Of a stretch of DNA of 64,000 nucleotides, positions 10,210 through 18,992 are shown piece by piece. The first letter of the stretch is position 1, and every line of letters begins with the position of its first letter. A program made the position numbers and the translations under genes. Origin of the DNA: Nocardia cyriacigeorgica GUH-2 (GTDB lineage Bacteria; Actinomycetota; Actinomycetes; Mycobacteriales; Mycobacteriaceae); NCBI RefSeq assembly GCF_000284035.1, contig NC_016887.1, forward strand, positions 620,001 to 684,000, written 5' to 3'. The notes beneath the pieces were generated by a model, which was not told where the DNA came from, made no database searches, and saw only the letters and a list, made by a program, of their open reading frames with translations.

Positions 10210-10611
10210 CTACTCGGGGCCTGCGTCCACCCGAAGGATCGGCAGCCAGCGGGATACTTCGTCGGCGCGGTTGCCGGAGGCGGTCAGCTTGCCGTCGTCG
10301 CGCACGGCGGCGAAATCCGCCAGACCGGTCGCGAGCAGCAGCCACGTGCGCGGATCGGTTTCGACCACATTGGGCGGGGTGCCGCGGGTGTGCCGGGGAC
10401 CTTCGATGCATTGCACCGCCACGAACGGCGGCACCCGGACCTCCACCGAATGCCCCGGCGCCGATTCGGCCAGCGCGCGCGCCGTCATCCGTACGGCGGC
10501 ACCGAGCTCGCCCCGCGCAGGGACAGCCGCCTCCTCATCGAGCAGCCACGGCCGCACCGCCGCGACCGCCGCACGCATTTCTTCCGGTTTCACCGCCGCA
10601 CGTCGAACCAC
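10210..10611 (-). CDS. sterol carrier family protein (SCP_3 type)
   Basis: 133 residues, GTG start at 10611. It resembles the short actinobacterial proteins annotated as sterol-carrier family that sit beside purF (Rv0807-like in M. tuberculosis, from memory). Visible features are SVEVRVPPFVAVQCIEGPRHTRGTPPN followed by WLLLATG and a C-terminal GNRADEVSRWLP. No catalytic motif or signal peptide is seen. The function is unknown; lipid or ligand binding is only implied by the family name. Confidence 0.75.
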   Translation of the reverse strand: MVRRAAVKPEEMRAAVAAVRPWLLDEEAAVPARGELGAAVRMTARALAESAPGHSVEVRVPPFVAVQCIEGPRHTRGTPPNVVETDPRTWLLLATGLADFAAVRDDGKLTASGNRADEVSRWLPILRVDAGPE

Positions 10612-10781
10612 GGGCCGACCATACTGCGGCCCGCCGACGCGCCCGCGTACGGCTTCGACCGACCGTGGCCCAACCAGGCCTGCGCCCTGCCGGAAACCCC
10701 GCGTGCTCGCCGATGGGTTGTCGGTGCCTGTCGGTGGACCGGTCTGCGCCTCGGGCAGCGGCCTGCCTGTAGCCGGAGCTT

Positions 10782-12311
10782 TCAGTCCTTACCAGTACCG
10801 GCCGAGCCGCTCTTGCCCGACGATTCGGCATCGGCATCGGCATCGGCATCGGCATTGGTATCGCCATCGGCGTCAGGTGCTGCGGTGGGACCAGCCGATC
10901 CCGGCTTCGTCTCGGTCGTCCCTTCCTCGTCATCGCCCGCGGGCCCGGATCCCGACCTGCCGACACCGGAACCGACCGCCTGCGCTCCCGCAACAGCCAC
11001 CCGGTTCTCCCGATGCAAACCCTTGTAGTCGTAGAACCGGGTGATCACCGCGCCGAACACGATGGCGATGGCCAGGCCGAGCAGAGCCATCCAGACGCCG
11101 CGGCTCAGGCCCGCGGAGAAGCTGCCGTCGAAGTAGAGGATCGAGCGCACGCCGAGGAAGACCTGATGCATCGGTTCCCAGGCGGCCAGCCAGTGGAAGT
11201 ACTTGGGGGTGGCCTCGATGGGCACGGTGCCGCCGGAGGAGGGCAGGCCCAGGATGATGAACAGGATCAGGTTCACCAGGAGGCCGGCCGAGCCGATGGC
11301 GGCGAGGATGGACAGGCCGGTCATGCCGACGGCGGTCAAGGCCAGTGCGCCGTAGAGGAACAGCCCCAGCGGATGGTCGATCGGCATGCCGAGCAGCTTG
11401 GCCACACCCAGATAGATGGCCGAGACGAGGGTGGCCGCGACCACCATCACACCCCATTTGATGAGCAGCGTGTGGAAACGGGAGATCGGCGTCGGCGGGA
11501 AATGCACGTACCAGGGCCCGTATTCGGTCGGCACGAAGCCCAGTGCGGCGTCGATCATGGTGTGGATGACCATCGCGCCGACCACGCCCGCCAGCAGAAT
11601 CAGCAGTGCGTAGAAGAAGGCCGTCAGGCCTTGGCCGGTGCCGTCGGGCAGCGGACGGTACTGCTGGTAGACGATCTGCACCGGGTCTTCCAGCGCCACC
11701 CGAGCCGCGCCGCTCGGCTCCGGGCTCGGCGGTGCGCCCGGTTCCGGCGCGAGCTGCGCGTTCACCTGATCGGTGAGCTGCTTGCCGACCTGCTGACGCA
11801 CCTGAGTCAGAGCCTGATCGCCGACCCGCAACACGATCTGGGTGCCGAACGCGCCCATGCGCGGGTTGGTTTGCAAGGTGATGATCGGTCGTTCGATATC
11901 GCCGGGAACGATGCTGCCGACACCCAGAATGCCGAGTCGCTTACTGAAATCGCTCGGGATGACCATCGCGCCGTAAATCTGGCCCTGCTGCATCATCCGC
12001 TCGGCCTCGCTGATGCCGACCACCCGCAGATCGATCTTGTCTTCGGGCATGCCCTGCTGTAGCGCATCGGTGATCTGTTTGCCGTAGTTCACCTGCTGCT
12101 GCGCGTCGGGCGGGCCTGTGACGTCCCCGACATCCTGATTCACCAGCGCGATGGGGAAGTCGTGCAGGTTCCCCTCGGGGTCGGCGACGTAGTCGAGGTA
12201 CATCACCCCGAGCAGTGCCGTGAGCAGGGCCAATACGCCGATCGGCAGCAAGATGCGCATTCCGAGGCGGCGATCGGTTCGATTCGCCGCTGCGCTGTCG
12301 GAAGTCGTCAC
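10782..12311 (-). CDS. DUF3533 / ABC-2-type membrane protein (YhgE/Pip-like)
   Basis: 509 residues from the GTG at 12311; an in-frame GTG at 12362 would add 17. The layout has one N-terminal membrane helix (MRILLPIGVLALLTALLGVM), an external domain of about 200 residues with IALVNQDVG and QGQIYGAMVIPSDFS, then about five membrane helices. This is the ABC-2 permease-like arrangement of DUF3533/YhgE proteins. These are poorly understood envelope proteins, some linked to antimicrobial secretion or phage reception. The C-terminal tail is acidic and repetitive (Asp-Ala repeats). The gene is divergent from purF. Confidence 0.8.
   Translation of the reverse strand: MTTSDSAAANRTDRRLGMRILLPIGVLALLTALLGVMYLDYVADPEGNLHDFPIALVNQDVGDVTGPPDAQQQVNYGKQITDALQQGMPEDKIDLRVVGISEAERMMQQGQIYGAMVIPSDFSKRLGILGVGSIVPGDIERPIITLQTNPRMGAFGTQIVLRVGDQALTQVRQQVGKQLTDQVNAQLAPEPGAPPSPEPSGAARVALEDPVQIVYQQYRPLPDGTGQGLTAFFYALLILLAGVVGAMVIHTMIDAALGFVPTEYGPWYVHFPPTPISRFHTLLIKWGVMVVAATLVSAIYLGVAKLLGMPIDHPLGLFLYGALALTAVGMTGLSILAAIGSAGLLVNLILFIILGLPSSGGTVPIEATPKYFHWLAAWEPMHQVFLGVRSILYFDGSFSAGLSRGVWMALLGLAIAIVFGAVITRFYDYKGLHRENRVAVAGAQAVGSGVGRSGSGPAGDDEEGTTETKPGSAGPTAAPDADGDTNADADADADAESSGKSGSAGTGKD
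10827..10856. repeat. hexanucleotide microsatellite in the DUF3533 gene tail
   Basis: Four perfect GGCATC units followed by GGCATT, then degenerate units to about 10874. On the coding (minus) strand they encode alternating Asp-Ala. Six-base units keep the frame, so length changes would alter only the tail length. Confidence 0.85.
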
Positions 12312-12500
12312 GGATCGCACGGTAACAGCCGGATGGGCCCGATACCGGGGACTGCGCCGCACCGGTTAACTGCCCGTATGCCTGGATCCGCACCGGCGAC
12401 GGGCACGCCGAGCCGCCCCATTTGGCGGCGGCGGTCATCGGCGGGCGGTTCGACCCGTAGAATGACGGTGCCCCCAGCCCGCCCGAACAGGGAGCACACG

Positions 12501-14081
12501 GTGACCAACGCCGACCTGCCGGTTGTCAGCAATCCCGCCCCCGCGGATCAGGACGAGAATCCACCACGCGAGGAGTGTGGTGTCTTCGGAGTCTGGGCGC
12601 CCGGCGAAGACGTGGCCAAACTCACGTATTACGGCCTGTATGCGTTGCAGCACCGTGGCCAGGAGGCGGCGGGCATCGCCGTCGCCGACGGTTCGCAGGT
12701 GCTGGTCTTCAAGGATCTCGGCCTGGTCAGCCAGGTGTTCGACGAGCAGACCCTGGCCGCGATGCCGGGCCACGTCGCCGTCGGGCACTGTCGCTACTCC
12801 ACCACCGGCGCCACCACCTGGGAGAACGCCCAGCCGATCTTCCGCACCACCGCGGTCGGTTCCGGTTTGGCCCTGGGGCACAACGGCAATCTGGTGAACA
12901 CGGCCGAATTGGCCGATCGGGCAAGGGAACTCGGCGTCCTCGGCGGAATGCCGCGCGGCGGGCGCCCGGGACCGGTGGCCGCAACCTCCGACTCGGATGT
13001 GATGACGGCGCTGCTGGCCCACGCCGCCGCCGATTCCAGCATCGAGCAGGCCGCGATGAAGCTGCTGCCCACCCTGAAGGGCGCCTTCTGCCTGACCTTC
13101 ATGGACGAGCGCACCCTCTACGCCGCCCGCGACCCGCACGGGGTGCGCCCGCTGTGCCTGGGCCGGCTCGACCGCGGTTGGGTGGTCGCCAGCGAGACCT
13201 CCGCGCTCGACATCGTCGGTGCCTCGTTCGTGCGTGAGATCGAGCCGGGCGAGCTGCTGGCCATCGACGCCGACGGCGTGCGTTCGCTGCGTTTCGCCAC
13301 GCCCGAGCCCAAGGGCTGCGTCTTCGAATACGTCTATCTCGCCCGCCCCGACAGCACCATCTCCGGCCGTTCGGTGCACGCCACCCGGGTCGATATCGGC
13401 CGCAGGCTGGCCAAGGAGCATCCGGTCGAGGCCGATCTGGTGATCCCGGTGCCCGAGTCCGGTACTCCCGCCGCGGTCGGTTACGCGCAGGGCTCCGGTG
13501 TGCCGTACGGGCAGGGCCTGATGAAGAACGCCTATGTGGGCCGTACCTTCATCCAGCCCAGCCAGACCATCCGTCAGCTCGGTATCCGCCTGAAGCTCAA
13601 CCCGCTGCGCGAGGTGATCCGCGGTAAGCGGCTCATCGTGGTCGACGATTCGATCGTGCGCGGCAACACCCAGCGCGCGCTCATCCGGATGCTGCGCGAG
13701 GCGGGCGCCCTGGAGATCCACGTGCGCATCGCCTCGCCGCCGGTGAAGTGGCCCTGCTTCTACGGCATCGACTTCGCCTCGCGCGCCGAGCTCATCGCCA
13801 ACGGCGCAGGCTCCGACGACAGCTACGCCGACATGGTGGAGAACGTGCGCCGCTCGATCGGCGCCGACAGCCTCGGCTACATCTCCACCGAGGGCATGAT
13901 CGCGGCCACCGAGCAGCCGCGGTCGCGGTTGTGCTGCGCCTGCTTCGACGGCGATTACCCGATCCCGCTGCCGACCGAGGCGTCCATCGGCAAGAACGTG
14001 CTCGAGGGCATGCTCAGCGGCAAGTCCGAGACCGAACTGCTGGGCCGCAATGCCAACGCCAGTGCGTTGAGCAGGCCCTGA
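12501..14081 (+). CDS. purF: amidophosphoribosyltransferase PurF
   Basis: 526 residues from the GTG at 12501, with AGGGAG at 12489-12494; the frame is open further upstream but lacks a ribosome site. It catalyses the first committed purine step, PRPP plus glutamine to phosphoribosylamine. After a 25-residue propeptide comes EECGVFGVW, with Cys26 as the N-terminal nucleophile after processing. The glutaminase domain has QHRGQEAAGI and HNGNLVN. The PRPP motif VVDDSIVRGNTQ lies near residue 380. C-terminal CCACFDGDYP cysteines suggest an Fe-S cluster as in the Bacillus-type enzyme. It is followed by purM. Confidence 0.97.
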   Translation: MTNADLPVVSNPAPADQDENPPREECGVFGVWAPGEDVAKLTYYGLYALQHRGQEAAGIAVADGSQVLVFKDLGLVSQVFDEQTLAAMPGHVAVGHCRYSTTGATTWENAQPIFRTTAVGSGLALGHNGNLVNTAELADRARELGVLGGMPRGGRPGPVAATSDSDVMTALLAHAAADSSIEQAAMKLLPTLKGAFCLTFMDERTLYAARDPHGVRPLCLGRLDRGWVVASETSALDIVGASFVREIEPGELLAIDADGVRSLRFATPEPKGCVFEYVYLARPDSTISGRSVHATRVDIGRRLAKEHPVEADLVIPVPESGTPAAVGYAQGSGVPYGQGLMKNAYVGRTFIQPSQTIRQLGIRLKLNPLREVIRGKRLIVVDDSIVRGNTQRALIRMLREAGALEIHVRIASPPVKWPCFYGIDFASRAELIANGAGSDDSYADMVENVRRSIGADSLGYISTEGMIAATEQPRSRLCCACFDGDYPIPLPTEASIGKNVLEGMLSGKSETELLGRNANASALSRP

Positions 14082-14156
14082 ACTCGCCCCGCCGACGCGC
14101 GACGGTAGCGTGATCAGGCAATTATCCGCCGATTCGGTTTGGAGCAATCACCGACA

Positions 14157-15236
14157 ATGAGTGAACAGACCCCCAGTGGTGCCGGAGCCTCGTATGCCGC
14201 GGCCGGTGTTGACATCGAGGCCGGCGACCGCGCAGTCGAGTTGTTCGCACCGCTGGCCCGCAAGGCAAGCCGCCCCGAGGTGCAGGGTGGCCTCGGCGGT
14301 TTCGCCGGTCTGTTCGCGCTGAAGGGTGGCTACAAGGAGCCGCTGCTGGCGGCCTCCACCGACGGCGTCGGCACCAAGATCGCGGTCGCGCAGGCGATGG
14401 ACAAGCACGACACCGTCGGCCTGGATCTGGTGGCCATGGTGGTCGACGATCTGGTCGTCTGCGGCGCCGAGCCGCTGTTCCTGCAGGACTACATCGCGGT
14501 CGGCAAGGTCGTGCCCGAGCGGGTCGCCGAACTCGTCTCCGGTATCGCCGACGGCTGTGTGCGCGCCGGTTGCGCGTTGCTCGGCGGTGAGACCGCCGAA
14601 CATCCCGGCCTGATGGATCCCGACGATTACGACCTGTCCGCGACCGGCGTCGGTGTGGTCGAGGCCGACGCGGTGCTCGGTCCCGAGCGGGTGCGTCCGG
14701 GCGATGTGGTGATCGCCATGGGTTCCTCGGGCCTGCACTCCAACGGCTACAGCCTGGCCCGCAAGGTGCTGCTCGATATCGACCGCATGTCGCTGACCGG
14801 GCATGTCGAGGAGTTCGGCCGCACCCTCGGTGAGGAGCTGCTCGAGCCGACCCGCATCTACGCCAAGGACTGCCTTGCGCTGATCGCCGAGACCGATGTG
14901 CGCACCTTCGCGCACGTCACCGGCGGCGGCCTGGCCGCGAACCTGGCCCGGGTGCTGCCCGCCGGCCTGGTCGCCGAGCTGGACCGCGGCACCTGGAATC
15001 CGGCGCCGGTGTTCAAGATGATCGCCCAGCGTGGCCGGGTGGAGCGTCCGGAGATGGAGAAGACGTTCAACATGGGCGTCGGCATGGTGGCCGTGGTCGC
15101 GCCGGAAGACGTCGATCGCGCCCTCGCGGTGCTCACCGCCCGGCATATCGAATGCTGGACGCTGGGCACGGTCACCAAGGCCAAGGATGCCGGTGCGCCG
15201 CGTGCGGTGATGGTGGGCGAACACCCGCGGTTCTGA
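14157..15236 (+). CDS. purM: phosphoribosylformylglycinamidine cyclo-ligase PurM (AIR synthetase)
   Basis: 359 residues from the ATG at 14157 (MSEQTPSGAG); a TTG at 14139 is an alternative and GGAG lies at 14141-14144. It closes the imidazole ring, FGAM to AIR, using ATP. Seen: the AAGVDIEAGD start, ASTDGVGTKIAVAQ, LVAMVVDDLVVCGAEPLF (metal-binding Asp), LLGGETAEHPG and HVTGGGLAANLARV. It lies 75 bp after purF and probably shares its transcript. A weak hairpin with a T-rich tail follows. Confidence 0.96.
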   Translation: MSEQTPSGAGASYAAAGVDIEAGDRAVELFAPLARKASRPEVQGGLGGFAGLFALKGGYKEPLLAASTDGVGTKIAVAQAMDKHDTVGLDLVAMVVDDLVVCGAEPLFLQDYIAVGKVVPERVAELVSGIADGCVRAGCALLGGETAEHPGLMDPDDYDLSATGVGVVEADAVLGPERVRPGDVVIAMGSSGLHSNGYSLARKVLLDIDRMSLTGHVEEFGRTLGEELLEPTRIYAKDCLALIAETDVRTFAHVTGGGLAANLARVLPAGLVAELDRGTWNPAPVFKMIAQRGRVERPEMEKTFNMGVGMVAVVAPEDVDRALAVLTARHIECWTLGTVTKAKDAGAPRAVMVGEHPRF

Positions 15237-15253
15237 GTTGTCGATAGCTTCGT

Positions 15254-15292
15254 CAGCCGGTCGGCCCACGGGTCGGTCGGCTGATTCTTTCT
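15254..15292 (+). terminator. putative terminator after purM
   Basis: A short hairpin (CAGCCG 15254-15259 with CGGCTG 15278-15283) is followed by ATTCTTTCTT, 18 bp after the purM stop. The stem is weak and the loop is long. Confidence 0.5.
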
Positions 15293-15610
15293 TGGGTGTG
15301 CCGGCTGAGGTTAATCGGCCCGGAGATATTCGCCCGCAGGGATGTGCTGAGCGAGGGGCCTAGCGCTGGGCGTCGGGGTGGCGTTCCGGAGGGTCGCCGA
15401 GGAGCGAGTTCGCCTATCTCGGACGATGTCCGGACGGCGGGGCATCGGGACCGCCCGAGCTGCGCTGCGGGCGCCGATGCTGTCGGAGTACCTCGAGAGC
15501 CGGTGCGAGTGATCGAACCGAGCTCTCGATCAGGTCTCGACCAGGAGCAGTCGAGACCCGATGTCGGGCGAACCTCGACGGCCGGCTACGCCGACCGGAT
15601 GACAACAACT
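15293..15610. other. 318-bp gene-free stretch between purM and the DUF3073 gene
   Basis: Open frames here have poor codon character and no ribosome sites. The segment at 15500-15580 has scattered short inverted repeats around TCGAGAC/GTCTCGA. No convincing gene, RNA or mobile element was recognised. Confidence 0.5.
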
Positions 15611-15640
15611 GAAGGGGGAGGCGCCTCGGCCTCCCCCTTC
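15611..15640 (-). terminator. strong hairpin after the DUF3073 gene
   Basis: A perfect 12-bp stem, GAAGGGGGAGGC (15611-15622) with 15629-15640, and a 6-nt loop. It lies 15 bp beyond the DUF3073 stop and on the minus strand is followed by a T/G-rich AGTTGTTGTC. Confidence 0.85.
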
Positions 15641-15655
15641 ATGCGTCGCATCCGG

Positions 15656-15871
15656 TCAGCGTCGCCAATCGTCGTAGTCGTCGTCCTCGCTGTTCCAGCG
15701 GGACAACGAATCATCCGCGTCGTGCTCATCGGACAGCACACCACTCCGCTGAGAGTGGGGGCGGCTACCCGACAGCTCGCGCTGAAGGCTCGCGAAGTCG
15801 GTCGACGGCGAGCTGTACTTCAGCTCGCGCGCAACCTTGGTCTGCTTTGCCTTAGCCCGGCCACGGCCCAT
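15656..15871 (-). CDS. DUF3073 small acidic-tailed protein
   Basis: 71 residues from the ATG at 15871. The N-terminus MGRGRAKAKQTKVARELKY is the signature of DUF3073, a family restricted to actinobacteria (Rv0810c-like) and of unknown function. The first third is basic and could bind nucleic acid; the C-terminus is acidic (SEDDDYDDW). The next gene on the minus strand is the asparaginase, and the purM-DUF3073 adjacency is conserved in mycobacteria from memory. A strong terminator hairpin follows. Confidence 0.9.
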   Translation of the reverse strand: MGRGRAKAKQTKVARELKYSSPSTDFASLQRELSGSRPHSQRSGVLSDEHDADDSLSRWNSEDDDYDDWRR

Positions 15872-16035
15872 GGCTGACCCCCTCGCGTCACAGCGGGGCG
15901 GCCTGGGGATTGGTGGCGGCCCCGTTCGAATTAATACTCTTCCTGACAGACACTCTAGCGCGTGTGCGGCGGTCGCGCTTCCAGGAGTGGGGGAACAGGT
16001 GCCGAACCGAAGCCGTTTGCCCGATGCTCGCCCGG

Positions 16036-16989
16036 CTACAGCACGCCGGGGATCGCACGGATGACGCCGACGCGGGCACCGCCGCCGAGGACCGGCGGTG
16101 CCGCCAATTCGGCGAGGGCATCCGACCACGCGACGCCGATGCGTTGCAGAATCGCCAGCGTCAGCGGCATCCGGGCCCGGTCCGCGCCGTCGTCGATCTT
16201 GTAGGCGAAGGCCGTTCCGTCCGGTAGCGCACCCGCGTGCACGCCGTCGGCGCCGATCTTGCACACCAGGCCGGGGGTGGCGTTCATGGTCAGCAGGTCG
16301 GGTGCGTTGGTGCCGGAAATCACTCGCGGGTGGGTGCGGATGGCGTCGGCGACCCGGCGTTCGGGGGTGCCCGGTTCGGCGGTGGCCAGCGTGGCGAAGG
16401 CGCGGGCCAGGTTGATCAGTGAGACCGGAATGATCGGCAGGCCGCAGCCGTCGATGCCGAGGTCGGTCTCGGGTTCGCCGGTCAGCTCGACGACGGTGGC
16501 GAGCACGGCCCGTTGCAGCGGGTGCGCGCTGTCGAGATATCCGGTGGTGGGCCAGCCGTTGATGGCGCAGGTGGCCAGCATCGCCGCATGTTTGCCCGAG
16601 CAGTTCATGAACAGCCGGCTCGGCGGACGCTCGTGGCACAGCACCGAGGCCCGGGCGCGTTCGTCCAGCGGCAGGTCCGGCGGGCACTCCAGGGCCGACT
16701 CGTCGAACCCGAATCGGTCCAGCAGCCGCTTGACCAGCTCCACATGGTCGGGCTCGCCGAAGTGGGAGGCGGTGGCGATGGCCAGCTCGGCGTCGTCGAT
16801 CGGATCGAACCCGTTGCGCAGCAGGGTCACCGCCTGCATCGGCTTGTTGGTCGAGCGCGGGAAGATCGGCACGTGGATCTCGCCGAGCTCGCAGCGGGGC
16901 TCGCCGTCGGCGCCGAGGACGACCACCGATCCGCGATGCACGCACTCCCGGAATCCGGACCGTACGACCTCGACCAGTTCGACGCTCAC
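16036..16989 (-). CDS. asparaginase (Asparaginase_II family)
   Basis: 317 residues from a GTG at 16989 that overlaps the MOSC gene stop (GTGA). The same frame is open further upstream, but that part is a shadow of the MOSC gene. Family features are SVVVLGADG and IFPRSTNKPMQA near residue 45, the core MNCSGKHAAML and IDGCGLP, and NATPGLVCKIGADGVHAGAL near residue 240. It would hydrolyse L-asparagine to aspartate and ammonia in the cytosol. The assignment rests on the family only, and the true substrate is untested. Confidence 0.85.
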   Translation of the reverse strand: MSVELVEVVRSGFRECVHRGSVVVLGADGEPRCELGEIHVPIFPRSTNKPMQAVTLLRNGFDPIDDAELAIATASHFGEPDHVELVKRLLDRFGFDESALECPPDLPLDERARASVLCHERPPSRLFMNCSGKHAAMLATCAINGWPTTGYLDSAHPLQRAVLATVVELTGEPETDLGIDGCGLPIIPVSLINLARAFATLATAEPGTPERRVADAIRTHPRVISGTNAPDLLTMNATPGLVCKIGADGVHAGALPDGTAFAYKIDDGADRARMPLTLAILQRIGVAWSDALAELAAPPVLGGGARVGVIRAIPGVL

Positions 16990-17714
16990 GCTCGCGCTCC
17001 TGCCTTCAGTGGATCGCCGTCGTCGCGGCGCTGGGCCGCGCGTTCGGCATTGGCGCGGCGGCGGTTGTGGCGGTCGATCTGCATCCGGACGTCGTCGGAG
17101 ACGGTCGGCTCGACGGCCAGCAGCCGCTCGAGCCGCTCCGGGTCGGCGCCGGTGAACACATCGCGCACGGTGATGCCGTGCTCGGGCACGTGCACCACGT
17201 GGACGGTGTCGCCCGCGCCGATCGTGCCTTCGGTGAGCACCCGGAAATAGGTGCCGGTATCGGAGCGCAGGGTGAAGCGTTTGACCCACTGGCGCTCGCC
17301 GCTCCAGTGCTGGAAGGTCGCGCACGGCACGCGGGGCTCGCTCACCTCGAGCAGGGTGTGGTCAGGGCCGACGGGTCCGGGGCCGATGGCCAGGCGCGCA
17401 CCGATGACGGCGTCGCTGACCGGCAGGCCGCGAATGCGCAGATTCTCGCCGAACCAGCCCGCGGGCAGGTCCCGATCGAGTTCGGTGGCCCACCGGTGCG
17501 CGTCTTCGTCGGCGTAGGCGTAGACGGCCTTGTGCGGGCCGCCATGGTGGTCGGTATCGCAGACGTGGTCGCCGTCGAGGCCGAGCGCGCGCACCGCGAC
17601 CCGATCCGGCCGCGGCCGCTTGTCGATCGCTGAGCGGCCCACCCGGCCCGGCACCTCGATTTCGGCGTGCAGCACACACACCGCGAGCACCTCTCCGGTG
17701 TCACCGACGCGCAT
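16986..17714 (-). CDS. MOSC domain-containing protein
   Basis: 242 residues, ATG at 17714 with GAGGAG just upstream. MOSC domains bind molybdenum-cofactor sulfur and are found in Moco sulfurase C-termini and YiiM-like proteins. Seen: LDGDHVCDTDHHGGPHKAVY near residue 50, GWFGENLRI near 87, and the conserved Cys in EPRVPCATFQ near 128. The C-terminal helical tail (AVEPTVSDDVRMQIDRH) matches YiiM-like 6-hydroxyaminopurine reductases. Its stop overlaps the asparaginase start, so the two are translationally coupled. Confidence 0.88.
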   Translation of the reverse strand: MRVGDTGEVLAVCVLHAEIEVPGRVGRSAIDKRPRPDRVAVRALGLDGDHVCDTDHHGGPHKAVYAYADEDAHRWATELDRDLPAGWFGENLRIRGLPVSDAVIGARLAIGPGPVGPDHTLLEVSEPRVPCATFQHWSGERQWVKRFTLRSDTGTYFRVLTEGTIGAGDTVHVVHVPEHGITVRDVFTGADPERLERLLAVEPTVSDDVRMQIDRHNRRRANAERAAQRRDDGDPLKAGARA

Positions 17715-17758
17715 AGACGAGCTCCTCTCCCCAGGGGCGGATGGCGGCGGGCCCGGGC

Positions 17759-18874
17759 TCAGCGGCCACGGAGCCGATCGACCGCGACGCGGCCCGCCTG
17801 CGGGGTGTCGTCGACGACCACCGAATCCGGGTCGATGGCGGCGGCGGCCGGGCCCGCTTCCAGCTTCGCGTCGACCGGGACGGCCCGCTTGACCAGCGCC
17901 AGCGCGATCGGACCGTATTCGTAGTGGTCGATGACGGTGCCGATGCGGCCGACCGAGCGTCCGCCCGCGGTCACCGCGTCGCCGGGTGCCGGGCGGTCGT
18001 CGGCCGAACCGTCCAGGTGCAGCAGCACCAGCTGACGGGGCGGCTTGCCGAGGTTGTGCACCCGCGCGACGGTCTCCTGGCCGCGATAGCAGCCCTTGTC
18101 CAGGTGCACCGCGCCGTGCTCGGTGACGCCGCCGATCCAGCGGGCCTCGTGCGGGATGGTGCGATCGTCGGTGTCGACGCCGATCCGGGGGCGCAGGGCC
18201 GTCACCCGCAGGGCTTCGAAGGCCCACATGCCTGCCGGTACCGCACCGGCCTCGGTGAGGGTGGTCCACCAGGTAGTGAGCCGTTCGCGGGGGATCACCA
18301 GGTCGAAGGAGTCGGCGGTCGGCCAGGGCATCCGGCGCAGGAAACCGCCGTCGGGCAGCGGCACCGCTTCGTAGACATCGGGAAGAGTGTCGATGCCGAG
18401 CGCGCCGGTCAGGGTCTGGACCTGCGGGCCGAGCAGGCTCAGTACCGCGTGATCGGTGGCCTCGCGCGGTTTCGCGTCGGCCCAGAAGACCATCTTGGTG
18501 AGGAAGTCGAGCAGCGCCGGGCCGCGTTCGGCCTCGGTGTCGATCCAGACGGTGCCGTCGAGGTCGGTGAGCACGAAATGGTGCTGCACGCGGCCGTTGA
18601 GGTCGAGGTCGAGGTTCTCGGCGGAGTGGCGGTCGGGCAGGTTCGCGACATGCTGGCTGGTGATGGTGTGCAGCCAGCTCAGGCGTTCGGCGCCGGTGAT
18701 GGCGAGTACGAAGCGATGCGAGCGGTCCACGATCGCGACCTGCTGCACGGCGGCGCGTTGTTCACCGAAGGGATCACCGTAATGCCACGCGACGGCGGCG
18801 TCGGGGGTTCCCGGCGCTCCCGCGACGGCTCCCGGAACAGCTAGGACAGGGCTGGGTGCGGCGACCACGGACAC
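17759..18874 (-). CDS. ygfZ: folate-binding YgfZ-family protein
   Basis: 371 residues from the GTG at 18874 (VSVVAAPSPV); longer in-frame starts exist. YgfZ/IBA57 proteins are GcvT-like, folate-dependent factors that help build or repair Fe-S clusters. The diagnostic motif with its essential Cys is DKGCYRGQET near residue 265. The GcvT-like fold is visible as DRSHRFVLAITGAERLSWLH near residue 55. It heads the minus-strand group ygfZ-MOSC-asparaginase and is divergent from the class IV PLP enzyme. Confidence 0.88.
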   Translation of the reverse strand: MSVVAAPSPVLAVPGAVAGAPGTPDAAVAWHYGDPFGEQRAAVQQVAIVDRSHRFVLAITGAERLSWLHTITSQHVANLPDRHSAENLDLDLNGRVQHHFVLTDLDGTVWIDTEAERGPALLDFLTKMVFWADAKPREATDHAVLSLLGPQVQTLTGALGIDTLPDVYEAVPLPDGGFLRRMPWPTADSFDLVIPRERLTTWWTTLTEAGAVPAGMWAFEALRVTALRPRIGVDTDDRTIPHEARWIGGVTEHGAVHLDKGCYRGQETVARVHNLGKPPRQLVLLHLDGSADDRPAPGDAVTAGGRSVGRIGTVIDHYEYGPIALALVKRAVPVDAKLEAGPAAAAIDPDSVVVDDTPQAGRVAVDRLRGR

Positions 18875-18992
18875 GCAACCCACTCTAGGCGAAAGCTCTG
18901 ACACGGTTCCGCCGCGCACGGCCGGCGGCCCTCTTGGCGGCGATGAGCCCGTAGCCCGTCGCGGCGGGCCGGTGTGGCCTACGCTTCATCGC

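Noticed and set aside
10800..10880. The short GGCATC repeats considered as a CRISPR array
   Set aside because: Units are six bases without unique spacers; it is a coding microsatellite.
15296..15877. Plus-strand open frame of 193 codons between purM and the DUF3073 gene
   Set aside because: It crosses a terminator hairpin and overlaps the DUF3073 gene in antisense; no ribosome site or family signature.
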